Of a stretch of 64,000 nucleotides of DNA, positions 9,082 to 17,550 are shown in pieces (position 1 is the stretch's first letter; each line of letters opens with the position of its first letter). The notes under the pieces were generated by a model, which was not told the origin of the DNA, did no database searches, and worked only from the letters and a program-made list of their open reading frames with translations. A program made the translations under genes and the position numbers. This stretch comes from Thiocystis minor (GTDB lineage Bacteria; Pseudomonadota; Gammaproteobacteria; Chromatiales; Chromatiaceae): contig NZ_NHSQ01000142.1 in the NCBI RefSeq assembly GCF_016653465.1, positions 1 through 64,000 of the forward strand, written 5' to 3'.

Positions 9082-9867
9082 TCAGATATAGTGATATTTC
9101 TCCATATATTCTGATGCGGAATTCAGCACATGGCTATTTTCTTGCGGCGTTAAATTCTGCTTCCATCTTGCTACAGATCTTTCGTTGAAATTAAACTGGG
9201 ATGTGTCATTTGGATTATGAAAATCAAAACCTTGCTTGTTTATAATAAGCTCTCGAAAATTATCGTCGATTTCTAGATCAAGCCAATCCATAATCGCTTC
9301 GAGTTTATCCATGTAGTCTTGAACGATATCTTCATAGCGAAGTGTGTAGATTCGAGAATGGTCGGTTGATTCGCAAAATTTTTCGTAATCATTAGCAATC
9401 TTACTCCATATCTTAAACGCTTCGTCCATGCCGCAGTCGTTCATTTTAATGATTGAACATATGGTATCCCGCGGGTCTCTCACGATATATACATATAATG
9501 AGTTTGGGTAAAGTCTTTCAAGAAATGGCAAGCATGCATTATGGTGAGGATGCTTGTCTCCCCAGTAACGTACATTATGACGATTTTCTGATTCACAGAT
9601 CTTTTGATAGAAAGAATTAATGATGCTTTTAGCTGCCTGCGCTAATTGTTCTGACCAGAGTTCCTGATATTCTTTTCCATAATAAATACCTGATTTTACT
9701 CCGTGTTTTGTGTTTTTGATGATGTGGTCAAATAAAAGAAAAGCTGCTGTTTCATAAGTTTGCACGATACCTGTATGGGTGTTTAAAAGCCGGGCAAGCA
9801 TCGTCGTTCCGCTACGCGGAACACCAAGAATAAACAGTGGGCGTGCATTTTCTAAGGCGTCCGACAT
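9082..9867 (-). CDS. Sulfotransferase family protein (Sulfotransfer_3 type)
   Basis: A 261-residue cytoplasmic protein. LFILGVPRSGTTMLARLLN at residues 12-30 is the PAPS 5'-phosphosulfate loop, and VYIVRDPRDTICSIIKM at about 130 contributes the 3'-phosphate-binding Arg and Ser. LRYEDIV follows, as usual for the family. It is AT-rich and lies between the trimodular sulfotransferase-glycosyltransferase gene and wecB on the same strand. It probably sulfates a sugar in the same glycan, but which one cannot be told. Confidence 0.88.
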   Translation of the reverse strand: MSDALENARPLFILGVPRSGTTMLARLLNTHTGIVQTYETAAFLLFDHIIKNTKHGVKSGIYYGKEYQELWSEQLAQAAKSIINSFYQKICESENRHNVRYWGDKHPHHNACLPFLERLYPNSLYVYIVRDPRDTICSIIKMNDCGMDEAFKIWSKIANDYEKFCESTDHSRIYTLRYEDIVQDYMDKLEAIMDWLDLEIDDNFRELIINKQGFDFHNPNDTSQFNFNERSVARWKQNLTPQENSHVLNSASEYMEKYHYI

Positions 9868-9944
9868 CTCAAATCCCCATCATGTTGTAAACTCCGGGAA
9901 AGCCGGAGTGTCTAGCAAGATTATGATTTAAAGCGAATCATCCT

Positions 9945-12900
9945 TTATGATTCATGTGCATGAGGAGTCCATTCCCCCCATTTTTTTTCATAGTAAGCTT
10001 GGTTTGTTTTCCAAATATCGTGATATTCACCCGTTTCAATCAGTTTCTTGAATGCCGCCTGACCAAAGTGGTGAACAAAAGAATCCTTAGCGCACACGAC
10101 ACGATACCCAAGCTGCTTGATCCGATTGCTGTAATCGTCATCTTCAAACATACCGATGCCAAACGTCTCGTCCAGGAAACCGACTTGATCATAGACATCC
10201 CGACGCATCACGACACAGAACATCGCGAGCATGCCGATATCGAATGCCTGTCCCGCATGCGTGCGCATGTGGTCCACTGCGAAATGTTCCATTTCATCCA
10301 TCGTCAGATAGGGGACATCAATTTTCGCTTCATTTCCAACGAAGTTGGTCACAGGGCCAACCAGGCCGATCTTGCTATCTCGTAAATGTCTAAGCAGCGG
10401 TGCAAGCCAGCCGCGTGGCGTGACGGTATCGTTATTGAGCAGCACAAGGTAATCACCGGTCGCGATCGCCAATCCCTGATTGTTTGCTGCCGCGAAGCCT
10501 CGATTCTGATTGTTGAGGATCACCTTGATATGATCGTGACGTTCCTGCAGATATTGCAGATAACCAGACGTGCCATCTCGTGAATCGTTATCCACGACGA
10601 TGATTTCGTAATTTGGATAAGTGGTGTTGCGCAATAGTCTTTCGAGACAAAGCTGGCTCAATTCCAGATTTTTATAGGTGATGATAATGATGCTGACACG
10701 CGGGTATGCCTGGTTGATCGCATCCGATGTGGATGCGTAGCGATGTCGCCAATCGTTTGTGCGGGCGAGTTCGATGCGGCGCTGACGCAAGGCCGGGCTA
10801 TTCTCCGCCAATGCGCACCGGATTTGCTCGACGAAGGTTTCGGGTCGATCCGCAAAATACAGATAGTCCTTATAAATATCTAATTCTTTGAGAGGAACAG
10901 AGACGACTGGTTTGCCCGCGCTGACATATTCATAAAACTTCACCGGATCTACGGCGTGGGTAACCTGACTTAGCCGAAATGGAACCAGGCAAACATCAAA
11001 GTGGTACAAATACTTCGGCATGTCCGTATAAGGCCGGCGGCCTAGCAGATGCACGTTTGGCAGGTCGTCTAAACCTTCGAGGTTTGTCACAAAGACATCC
11101 CCGATTAAAACGAAATGGCAGTCGGGGAGCGCCCTCGCTGCCGCGGCCATCAGACCCAGATCGACCCATTCCGCAAGCGCACCATAGAAGCCGACGATAG
11201 GATGAGCAAGGTCGCCAAGGATGCGATTGGGTTGGCTGTGCTGTCGAAAAAAATCAAAATCCACGCCATTGCGAACCAGGACACAGCGCGGATTATTAAC
11301 ACGCCATTTTTCCTCAAGCAGAGCGGCGGTCACCGTCACGATATCGCTTTTTCGCACGAGTTCGATTTCGGCGTCGAGCAGCGGCTTGCCAATACCCGGA
11401 AAATCCTCCCACTCATCCATGCAGTCGTACAGCACGCGCCAATCCCACGACTCGCGCAGGCGTAGCACGAGTGGCGCCCAGAATGCCAGATGCACATGGC
11501 AGACCGCATCGACAATGCCAAAAGCATCACGCAGGCGACCGAGAGATTGCGCAAACAAATCGGTATTTGCGGTATCGAGTACAGTCGAATAACGATCTGC
11601 TAGATTGTGGGCCATCAATTCGACTTCATAGATGCGCTCCGCCACCAGGGTTGCGCGAAAACCCTGAGCATCATCCGGTGCGAGGCCGCGTGAAGCGATG
11701 ACATAGAAAACCCGATGCCCATGACGTGCGAACTGGGCGGCAAGCTGCTGCGGCCGCTGATAACGTGCATCCCAGTCGATATTAGCAAAGCAGATCAGAT
11801 CGTAGGATGTCAGATTGGATCTGTCTGAATCCGCGATCCCTGCGATGGATGTAGCGGGAACGAATTCGGTTGCCGGCAACATGGTGGATCTTGGCAGCAT
11901 GTCCCAGGTTCGGGCATTCTTGGTCCAATCTTGAAAATAGCGAAGCAGGTTTTGAATATGCTCTGCACCGAGCACTACGCGTCGCCGCCAAAGCAGTTTC
12001 TCGACGAAAGAAACTGAGCGATGACCTAAGCGCCAACGCCATGACCGCAGGGTCGCGGTAAAGCAGCGGTCAATTTCATCCAGCCAGCTTGTCAACAATT
12101 TTAACTCGCCGGACAGAAATGTAATCTCTCCGTCTTTGGCGACTTCATTCGCATAGAGTTGTCGCAGTTGCGCATTCAATGCGGTGATTTGCTGCGCGAT
12201 CGCCTCGATCTCGTTCTGTTTGATGTTTAGCGCCAATTGGTGTTGAGCAGACGCTTGCGCGGACTCGTGTTGAGTCATCTCCAAACGCTGCTGGGTATCG
12301 CTAAACGCCTGCTGGCTGATTTCCATCTCAGTGGTGAGTGCGGCGATCTGCTCGCCCTTGGCATTTTCGGCCACCCGGGTTTCATGCAGTTGGGCGGTGA
12401 GGTCGGCGAGTTTGGCGGTGAGCGCCGCGATCTGCTCACCCTTAGCATTTTCGGCCACCCGGGTTTCATGCAGTTGGGCGGTGAGGTCGGCGAGTTTGGC
12501 GGTGAGCGCCGCGATCTGCTCACCCTTGGCATTTTCGGCCGCTCGGGTTTCATGCAGTTGGGCGGTGAGGTCGGCGAGTTTGGCGGTGAGCGCCGCGATC
12601 TGCTCACCCTTGGCATTTTCGGCCGCTCGGGTTTCATGCAGTTGAGCGGTGAGGTCGGCGAGCTGGGTCTCTCGCGTTGCCAGGTTTGCGGTCAATCCCG
12701 CCGCTTCGCCCCGCGCTGCGTCCAACTGTTGCCGCAAGTCGTCAACCGCCATGCGGCCAGTCTCGATCTCAAGCTGCAAGGACTGCGCATGTTCTTGAGC
12801 GCGGCTCAACGTCTCGCGCGCCTGGGCCTCATGCTCATGCTGACGCCGATAGTCATGAAGAACTTCGGTTGCTCCCGCCGACAGTTTGGGAATGGTCTGC

Positions 12901-13649
12901 CAGTCGAGCGCGGAGCCGTCCTCCATGGCATTTGCCAAATGACGCTGCGAAAGATTCAAGATGCCATCGGCATCCTCAAGACTCGCGCGTTGATGCTGCA
13001 AACGGCTTTCCACGAAGGCACCAATCTCGCGCTCCGACGGCATGCGCAAACCAACCACATCGGTCAGGCACAAGCGTTCGTACAGATCTCGCAGCGTTGC
13101 GATGGGATCCTGGATGAGCCGCGCATAGGAGATCCCGATGCGCGGTAAACCTCGGGAGACGGTCAGGGCGGCAAGCGTGTATTGCTCCCATAAGGCGACG
13201 CCTCTCATCAGGGATACGCCATCTCGTGCCTGCAACGACTGGGCGATCTCCAGCGGCGAACGATGCGGCAGCACGCATACGGGGACTTCAAGCAGGGGGC
13301 GCCAAACCGGTAGCGTCAGGCACAGGCGCGGATCCTTGAGTACCCAGGGTCGACGAGCGTCCATCTGAAAAACGACCTGCTTCGCCTGTGTACGAAGCGC
13401 ATCGATTTCGGCCTGCCGCTCTAGCTTAACCGGCGAGAAGTCCGCCACATCGTCCCAAGTGCAATCAACAGACGCCAGCAGACCGTCGTTCAGCTGCGAG
13501 ACATCCGTCCGCTCCCAGAATCCCTTCTCGTTGTCGGTCGCCGGTCCACCGATGAGGTGCGCCGGACCGATCTCGGCACCCATCATGGTAATCAGGCGCG
13601 TGATGGCGGAAGTGCCGGAGCGATGCATGCCGAGTACGATGATCTGCAT
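9945..13649 (-). CDS. Trimodular sulfotransferase / coiled coil / GT4 / GT2 fusion protein
   Basis: A 1234-residue protein. Residues 1-245 form a sulfotransferase: GMHRSGTSAITRLI is the PAPS loop and LPHRSPLEIAQSLQ the 3'-phosphate motif. Residues about 265-520 are coiled coil, including four near-identical 28-residue repeats at 330-441. Residues about 615-955 are a GT4-like GT-B domain (YQRPQQLAAQFARHGHRVFY; DPVKFYEYVSAGKPVVSVP). Residues 985-1215 are a GT2 domain (VSIIIITYKNLELSQLCLERL; LLNNDTVTP; GIGMFEDDDYSNRIKQ). Two sugar-adding modules and one sulfating module on a rigid rod suggest ordered building of a sulfated glycan on the cytoplasmic face. The end of the reading frame is AT-rich while the N-terminal part is GC-rich. 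Confidence 0.9.
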   Translation of the reverse strand: MQIIVLGMHRSGTSAITRLITMMGAEIGPAHLIGGPATDNEKGFWERTDVSQLNDGLLASVDCTWDDVADFSPVKLERQAEIDALRTQAKQVVFQMDARRPWVLKDPRLCLTLPVWRPLLEVPVCVLPHRSPLEIAQSLQARDGVSLMRGVALWEQYTLAALTVSRGLPRIGISYARLIQDPIATLRDLYERLCLTDVVGLRMPSEREIGAFVESRLQHQRASLEDADGILNLSQRHLANAMEDGSALDWQTIPKLSAGATEVLHDYRRQHEHEAQARETLSRAQEHAQSLQLEIETGRMAVDDLRQQLDAARGEAAGLTANLATRETQLADLTAQLHETRAAENAKGEQIAALTAKLADLTAQLHETRAAENAKGEQIAALTAKLADLTAQLHETRVAENAKGEQIAALTAKLADLTAQLHETRVAENAKGEQIAALTTEMEISQQAFSDTQQRLEMTQHESAQASAQHQLALNIKQNEIEAIAQQITALNAQLRQLYANEVAKDGEITFLSGELKLLTSWLDEIDRCFTATLRSWRWRLGHRSVSFVEKLLWRRRVVLGAEHIQNLLRYFQDWTKNARTWDMLPRSTMLPATEFVPATSIAGIADSDRSNLTSYDLICFANIDWDARYQRPQQLAAQFARHGHRVFYVIASRGLAPDDAQGFRATLVAERIYEVELMAHNLADRYSTVLDTANTDLFAQSLGRLRDAFGIVDAVCHVHLAFWAPLVLRLRESWDWRVLYDCMDEWEDFPGIGKPLLDAEIELVRKSDIVTVTAALLEEKWRVNNPRCVLVRNGVDFDFFRQHSQPNRILGDLAHPIVGFYGALAEWVDLGLMAAAARALPDCHFVLIGDVFVTNLEGLDDLPNVHLLGRRPYTDMPKYLYHFDVCLVPFRLSQVTHAVDPVKFYEYVSAGKPVVSVPLKELDIYKDYLYFADRPETFVEQIRCALAENSPALRQRRIELARTNDWRHRYASTSDAINQAYPRVSIIIITYKNLELSQLCLERLLRNTTYPNYEIIVVDNDSRDGTSGYLQYLQERHDHIKVILNNQNRGFAAANNQGLAIATGDYLVLLNNDTVTPRGWLAPLLRHLRDSKIGLVGPVTNFVGNEAKIDVPYLTMDEMEHFAVDHMRTHAGQAFDIGMLAMFCVVMRRDVYDQVGFLDETFGIGMFEDDDYSNRIKQLGYRVVCAKDSFVHHFGQAAFKKLIETGEYHDIWKTNQAYYEKKWGEWTPHAHES
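12327..12662 (-). repeat. Four tandem 84 bp in-frame repeats (coiled-coil rod)
   Basis: Four copies of 84 bases lie head to tail inside the fusion gene. Each encodes the 28-residue unit starting LADLTAQLHETR and ending GEQIAALTA, which is four heptads. Copies differ by A or V at position 13, plus end effects in the last copy. Near-identity at DNA level suggests recent duplication and a copy number that could change by recombination. Confidence 0.95.
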
Positions 13650-14079
13650 AAGTCTACCTTGTCATAATTCCTGGTGGCGGTCGGTCGTGACGATCGACAT
13701 GACCGCCTCGCAGTCACTTGAGTAAAAACGCCGCCTTCCGACAAAACCAGCGTTTTGTCAGCGACGTGTTTGGTCAATGCTTATCTGGCGAGTCCGTCAG
13801 CTCTGCGGCGCGGACAATTGGCTGTCAACATGGCTAACGAACGACAGGGCGATCAAGATCAACATCAGCCGTTTTACCGCGACAGATCAAGGCGAATCGA
13901 TCCAGTGGGGTCGTAAACGAAGCGGCGCCTCCCGGCATTCTACCAACCATCAGGCGGTATCCGCCACTGCCACTGACCCGGCAGCTCTAAACGATTCCTG
14001 CCCCGACGATGTCATGCTACCATCCGCAAAATTTTTAAGCGGCCAATAGTCGCCGCGTGTTCAGGTATTCCACTAAGAG
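13650..14079. other. Divergent intergenic region between the fusion gene and wzm
   Basis: These 430 bases separate the minus-strand glycan genes from the plus-strand exporter genes, so promoters for both should lie here. I see no convincing gene: a 90-codon frame at 13777-14049 has no recognisable features. A small dyad, GGCGG-TAT-CCGCC, lies near 13956-13968. GGCGGTA resembles the start of the ops/JUMPstart element but the rest does not match. Confidence 0.45.
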
Positions 14080-14898
14080 ATGAACGATTGCGTGACCGCT
14101 ACCGCTCGACCGGACGGACAGACGAAGTGGCATCTCATCGATCCCCGCATGATCGATCTCATCCTCTACAAGACCTATGCCGACCTGCGCGCCGAGGCCG
14201 CCAAGACCTATATCAATTACCTCTGGTGGGTGATCGACCCTATCCTCTCCATGCTGGTGTTCTATCTGGTATTTGGCCTGATCTTCCAGCGTGGTGGCGA
14301 GGGCTTCGTCCCCTTTCTGCTCGTCGGTTTGGTGATCTGGAATTGGTATAAGCAGACGCTCTCGCATGCCGGCAACTCGATCCTCGCTGGCAAAGGTCTG
14401 ATGAATCAGGTGCATGTGCCAAAACTGGTGTTTCCGACAGTGACCCTGCTCACGGATCTCACCAAATTTGGCTTTGTGTTTGTCCTGTTGCTGATCTTTC
14501 TCTGGCTGTCAGGCGATGGGATTGGTCGCGCCTATCTCGCCTTGCCCCTCGTCCTGGCGGTGCAATTGCTCTTCAGCGTGGCGCTGGCCTTTCTCCTCGC
14601 CGCCGTGGTGCCCTATCTCCCCGACCTCAAATTCCTGGTGGAGAATCTGCTGCAACTGCAATTCTTTGCCTCGGGTGTCTTCTTCTCGACGGACGACATT
14701 TCCGAACGCTACCAGTTCTGGTTCTATCTCAACCCCATGGCGAGTCTGATTCACGATTACCGCAACATTCTGCTCCACAACGAGTGGCCGGCCTGGGGGC
14801 GCTTGTCGTTTATCGCCCTGCTGTCGCTCGCCTTGCTGACCCTGGTCGTGAAGCTGATTCAGAGGCATGACCGCGACTACCCCCGAGTGGTCCGCTGA
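14080..14898 (+). CDS. wzm: ABC-2 type polysaccharide exporter permease (Wzm-like)
   Basis: A 272-residue inner-membrane protein with about six helices. YADLRAEAAKTYINYLWWVIDPILSMLVF is cut here to its recognisable core KTYINYLWWVIDPILSM, typical of ABC-2 polysaccharide permeases (Wzm/KpsM/TagG type). LNPMASLIHDYRNILL is the conserved C-terminal loop. It should form the channel that moves the finished lipid-linked glycan to the periplasm. The ATPase gene begins at its stop codon. This is the transport half of the divergent island. Confidence 0.92.
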   Translation: MNDCVTATARPDGQTKWHLIDPRMIDLILYKTYADLRAEAAKTYINYLWWVIDPILSMLVFYLVFGLIFQRGGEGFVPFLLVGLVIWNWYKQTLSHAGNSILAGKGLMNQVHVPKLVFPTVTLLTDLTKFGFVFVLLLIFLWLSGDGIGRAYLALPLVLAVQLLFSVALAFLLAAVVPYLPDLKFLVENLLQLQFFASGVFFSTDDISERYQFWFYLNPMASLIHDYRNILLHNEWPAWGRLSFIALLSLALLTLVVKLIQRHDRDYPRVVR

Positions 14899-14899
14899 G

Positions 14900-15643
14900 A
14901 TGACCGCGACAGAGATCATCCCGCTCTTATCGCTGGACCGGGTCGGCCTGGCCTTTGGCCAGGGTCGCCTCGGCTTCGGTCGCGCCACCCCCTTCTGGGT
15001 TCTGAAAGACGTCAGTTTCGATCTCCGCCACGGCGAGACGCTGGGCGTCATCGGTCGCAACGCGGCTGGCAAGAGTACCTTGCTTCGGTTGTTGGCGGGC
15101 ATTATCACGCATGATCGCGGCGTCTTGACGAATCACGGTTACACGGCGGTCTTGCTGTCATTACAAACTGGATTCGTGCCGCATTTGACTGGACGTCAGA
15201 ATGCCATTCTCAGCGGTTTGCTGTTGGGTTTGCGGCGTCGTGAGATCGAATCCCGAATGGAACATATCATTGAGTTCTCTGAACTGGGTGGCTTTATCGA
15301 TCAGCCCTTGACCACCTATTCCTCAGGGATGCGGGCCAGATTGGGATTTTCCGTGGCTTATCAGCTCGACCCTGACATTCTGCTGATCGACGAGACGCTC
15401 GGCGTCGGAGACGAAGAATTCAAAGTCAAGTCCGCGAATGCAATGCGCGAGCGTATTCGCTCGGACAAGACCATTGTTTTGGTTTCGCACAACGCGGGGA
15501 CCATTCGGGAGCTATGTGATCGGGCAATCTGGATCGAAGAAGGGGTCACGCGCCTGGTGGGTTCTGTGGAAGACGTGGCCGCGGCCTATCATGCGGAGCT
15601 GAATCGCCGAAAAGTCGATCATGTCTCTGGTGTGCGCGCATAA
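14900..15643 (+). CDS. wzt: ABC polysaccharide exporter ATPase (Wzt-like)
   Basis: A 247-residue ATPase. GVIGRNAAGKSTLLRLLAG is Walker A (with Ala in place of the usual Gly), YSSGMRARLGFSVA is the ABC signature, and ILLIDETLGVGDEEF is Walker B. It powers export by the adjacent permease. The ATG at 14900 follows the permease stop (14896-14898) by one base. An in-frame ATG at 14867 would overlap the permease by 32 bases and cannot be excluded. The protein ends soon after the ATPase core and lacks the C-terminal carbohydrate-binding domain of O-antigen Wzt proteins that read the chain end, so it is closer to the KpsT/TagH layout. Confidence 0.92.
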   Translation: MTATEIIPLLSLDRVGLAFGQGRLGFGRATPFWVLKDVSFDLRHGETLGVIGRNAAGKSTLLRLLAGIITHDRGVLTNHGYTAVLLSLQTGFVPHLTGRQNAILSGLLLGLRRREIESRMEHIIEFSELGGFIDQPLTTYSSGMRARLGFSVAYQLDPDILLIDETLGVGDEEFKVKSANAMRERIRSDKTIVLVSHNAGTIRELCDRAIWIEEGVTRLVGSVEDVAAAYHAELNRRKVDHVSGVRA

Positions 15644-15662
15644 GTAGCTGTTTGGAAAGCCG

Positions 15663-17288
15663 ATGACCCAACGCTTAACCCTTGTGCTTTTGACGATGCT
15701 GACGGCAACTCAGGCGCCAGCCCAGAGTACCTACCTTGCCGCAACCTGCACCGATGTCTGTCTCTACGGCGCGACCAGCAACGGGGCTAACTGCACGCTC
15801 TGGGACGCCGCCGTCGGCGATTGGGTCAGGAACCCCACGGACGGTCCGGGCGAGCTGCACAATCGGGCGCGCCATTACGCCACGGTTCTGCATCGGTGGA
15901 TGCTGCCCGCCGGGGGCGTGATGAGTACTCGGTTCACCGATGCGTCGCTGACCGAGGTCGCGGACTATGGCGGCCGACGCGATTCGGCCATCTGGACCGG
16001 CGCCTATCTGGCCTCCGAGGCGCTGCGGTTTCTGTCCACGGGCGCCCCGGATGCCGCGCGTTCCATCGACGAGACGGTCGCGACCCTGCACCGTTGGTGG
16101 AGGATTCCGGGAGACCCTGGTTATCTCGCCCGCTATGCCGCGCCCGCAGATAGCCCGGCGCCGGTGCAGGCGATCTTGAGCGCGGACGATCCGGAAGTCC
16201 ATCGGGAGGTTCCGTTCGAGGATGCGCTCTGGCATTGGCGCGGCAATATCAGCCGCGATCAGTATCAGGGCGTGCTGCTCGGCTACTCGCTGGCCTATCA
16301 GGCCACCAGTAACCCCGAGGTTCGCGAGACCATTCGTCAGGATGTGGTGGAGTTCGTCGAACAACTGATGAGCGGCGAGCGCAGGCCGGTGCGGATCAGC
16401 GTTAACGGCCGTGCAACGACGCGGGAAGTCAGCATTCCTTATGCGGTGTTCAGCACGGCCGACGCACCCGACGGCATTCCGTCGCTGACGTTCCAGACCG
16501 ACCCCTTCTCCGCCGCCGGAGAAGGGGTGCTCTTTTTCGCGCCCAACGCCACCGATCTGCTGAATCAAATCTTTGGTTTCAGCCCCTTCCCCAGTCTCCC
16601 GCAACCGACACAGGCGATCCAACTGGCCGCGATCTTCCGGGTCGCGCTCCAGGTGACCGACGACGTTCCGGCCTACGCCAGCCGGCGCCAGGCGATCGCC
16701 GAGCATTACGAGCGCAAGGTCGGCGCATGGCTGGAGATCGCCACGGGCTGGCGGAATACGAACCGCTGCGACGAAGGCTATTTTGGGCTCAATATCGGCT
16801 TTATGCCGCTGTTCAACTGGGTTCGGCTGGAAACCGATCCGGTGCGTCAGGAGCGCTTGCGGCAGGAGGTTTTGCGCGATGCGCTGTGGGCCGAGGTGGC
16901 GGAGCACAAGAATGTGTTTTTTGCGCTGATCTATGGTTCGCAGGCGCCGCTGGAAGACGATGTGCCGGCGGTGCTCGATGAGCATGTGGCGCAACTGGCG
17001 CTGTTTCCGACCGCGCCCAACTGGGCGTTGCCGCGGGATTTGCGGGGGATCTATCCGGAAAGCACCCAATGTCCAGGGATTTCGGCCGTTGCCGTGAATG
17101 TGGACGAACGGGTTCCCGCGACTTTCGTATGGGAGCGCAACCCCTGGAAGCTCTACGATCCGGGGACACCGAACCAGATGTATCCCGGAATCGATTATCT
17201 GCTGGCGTACTGGATGGGCCGGTTTTACGGTTTCATCGAGGATGACGCGACCGGCACCTGTCTGTGGTGGTCAGAGGCCGGGACTTGA
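15663..17288 (+). CDS. Secreted protein of unknown function, probable alpha/alpha-toroid fold
   Basis: A 541-residue protein with a signal peptide (hydrophobic residues 5-20, AQA-like cleavage after APAQ). The repeated pattern of paired helices with motifs such as SAIWTGAYLASEALRFL, HRWWRIPGDPGYLAR and NISRDQYQGVLLGYSLAY resembles (alpha/alpha)6-toroid glycan-active enzymes. I cannot assign a family or name catalytic residues. It starts 20 bases after wzt on the same strand with GGAAAG upstream. A co-transcribed periplasmic or outer-surface role in trimming or handling the exported glycan is therefore plausible, but that is inference. Confidence 0.7.
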   Translation: MTQRLTLVLLTMLTATQAPAQSTYLAATCTDVCLYGATSNGANCTLWDAAVGDWVRNPTDGPGELHNRARHYATVLHRWMLPAGGVMSTRFTDASLTEVADYGGRRDSAIWTGAYLASEALRFLSTGAPDAARSIDETVATLHRWWRIPGDPGYLARYAAPADSPAPVQAILSADDPEVHREVPFEDALWHWRGNISRDQYQGVLLGYSLAYQATSNPEVRETIRQDVVEFVEQLMSGERRPVRISVNGRATTREVSIPYAVFSTADAPDGIPSLTFQTDPFSAAGEGVLFFAPNATDLLNQIFGFSPFPSLPQPTQAIQLAAIFRVALQVTDDVPAYASRRQAIAEHYERKVGAWLEIATGWRNTNRCDEGYFGLNIGFMPLFNWVRLETDPVRQERLRQEVLRDALWAEVAEHKNVFFALIYGSQAPLEDDVPAVLDEHVAQLALFPTAPNWALPRDLRGIYPESTQCPGISAVAVNVDERVPATFVWERNPWKLYDPGTPNQMYPGIDYLLAYWMGRFYGFIEDDATGTCLWWSEAGT

Positions 17289-17449
17289 CGTCGCTGCGAG
17301 GGTCCGAAGCGATGGCGGCGAGGACGGCGAGTTTGCCTCCAAGGTTCGCGAACGACATCGAGGCGTCGGACGCCGACAGCGAGCGCCAGTTGAGGTCGAA
17401 GCAGGAAACAATTGCGGGCCGGGAGCGCGGCGGATCGCCGGCAGTCCGT

Positions 17450-17474
17450 CCGGGCGGCAATGAAAGCCGCCCGG
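17450..17474 (+). terminator. Strong hairpin between convergent genes
   Basis: CCGGGCGGC at 17450-17458 pairs perfectly with GCCGCCCGG at 17466-17474 around a 7-base loop. It lies between the end of the secreted-protein gene and the end of the convergent MurE-like gene. No T-tract follows on either strand, so intrinsic termination is likely but not certain. Confidence 0.5.
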
Positions 17475-17550
17475 TCCAGTCTCAAACAGCCGCATTTGCT
17501 GGCCTTGGACGCGACGCTGGAGCGGATTTCACGGCATTGAACCGCATCGC

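Noticed and set aside
13777-14049. A 90-codon frame upstream of wzm
   Set aside because: There is no ribosome-binding site, signal or domain, and the composition looks random.
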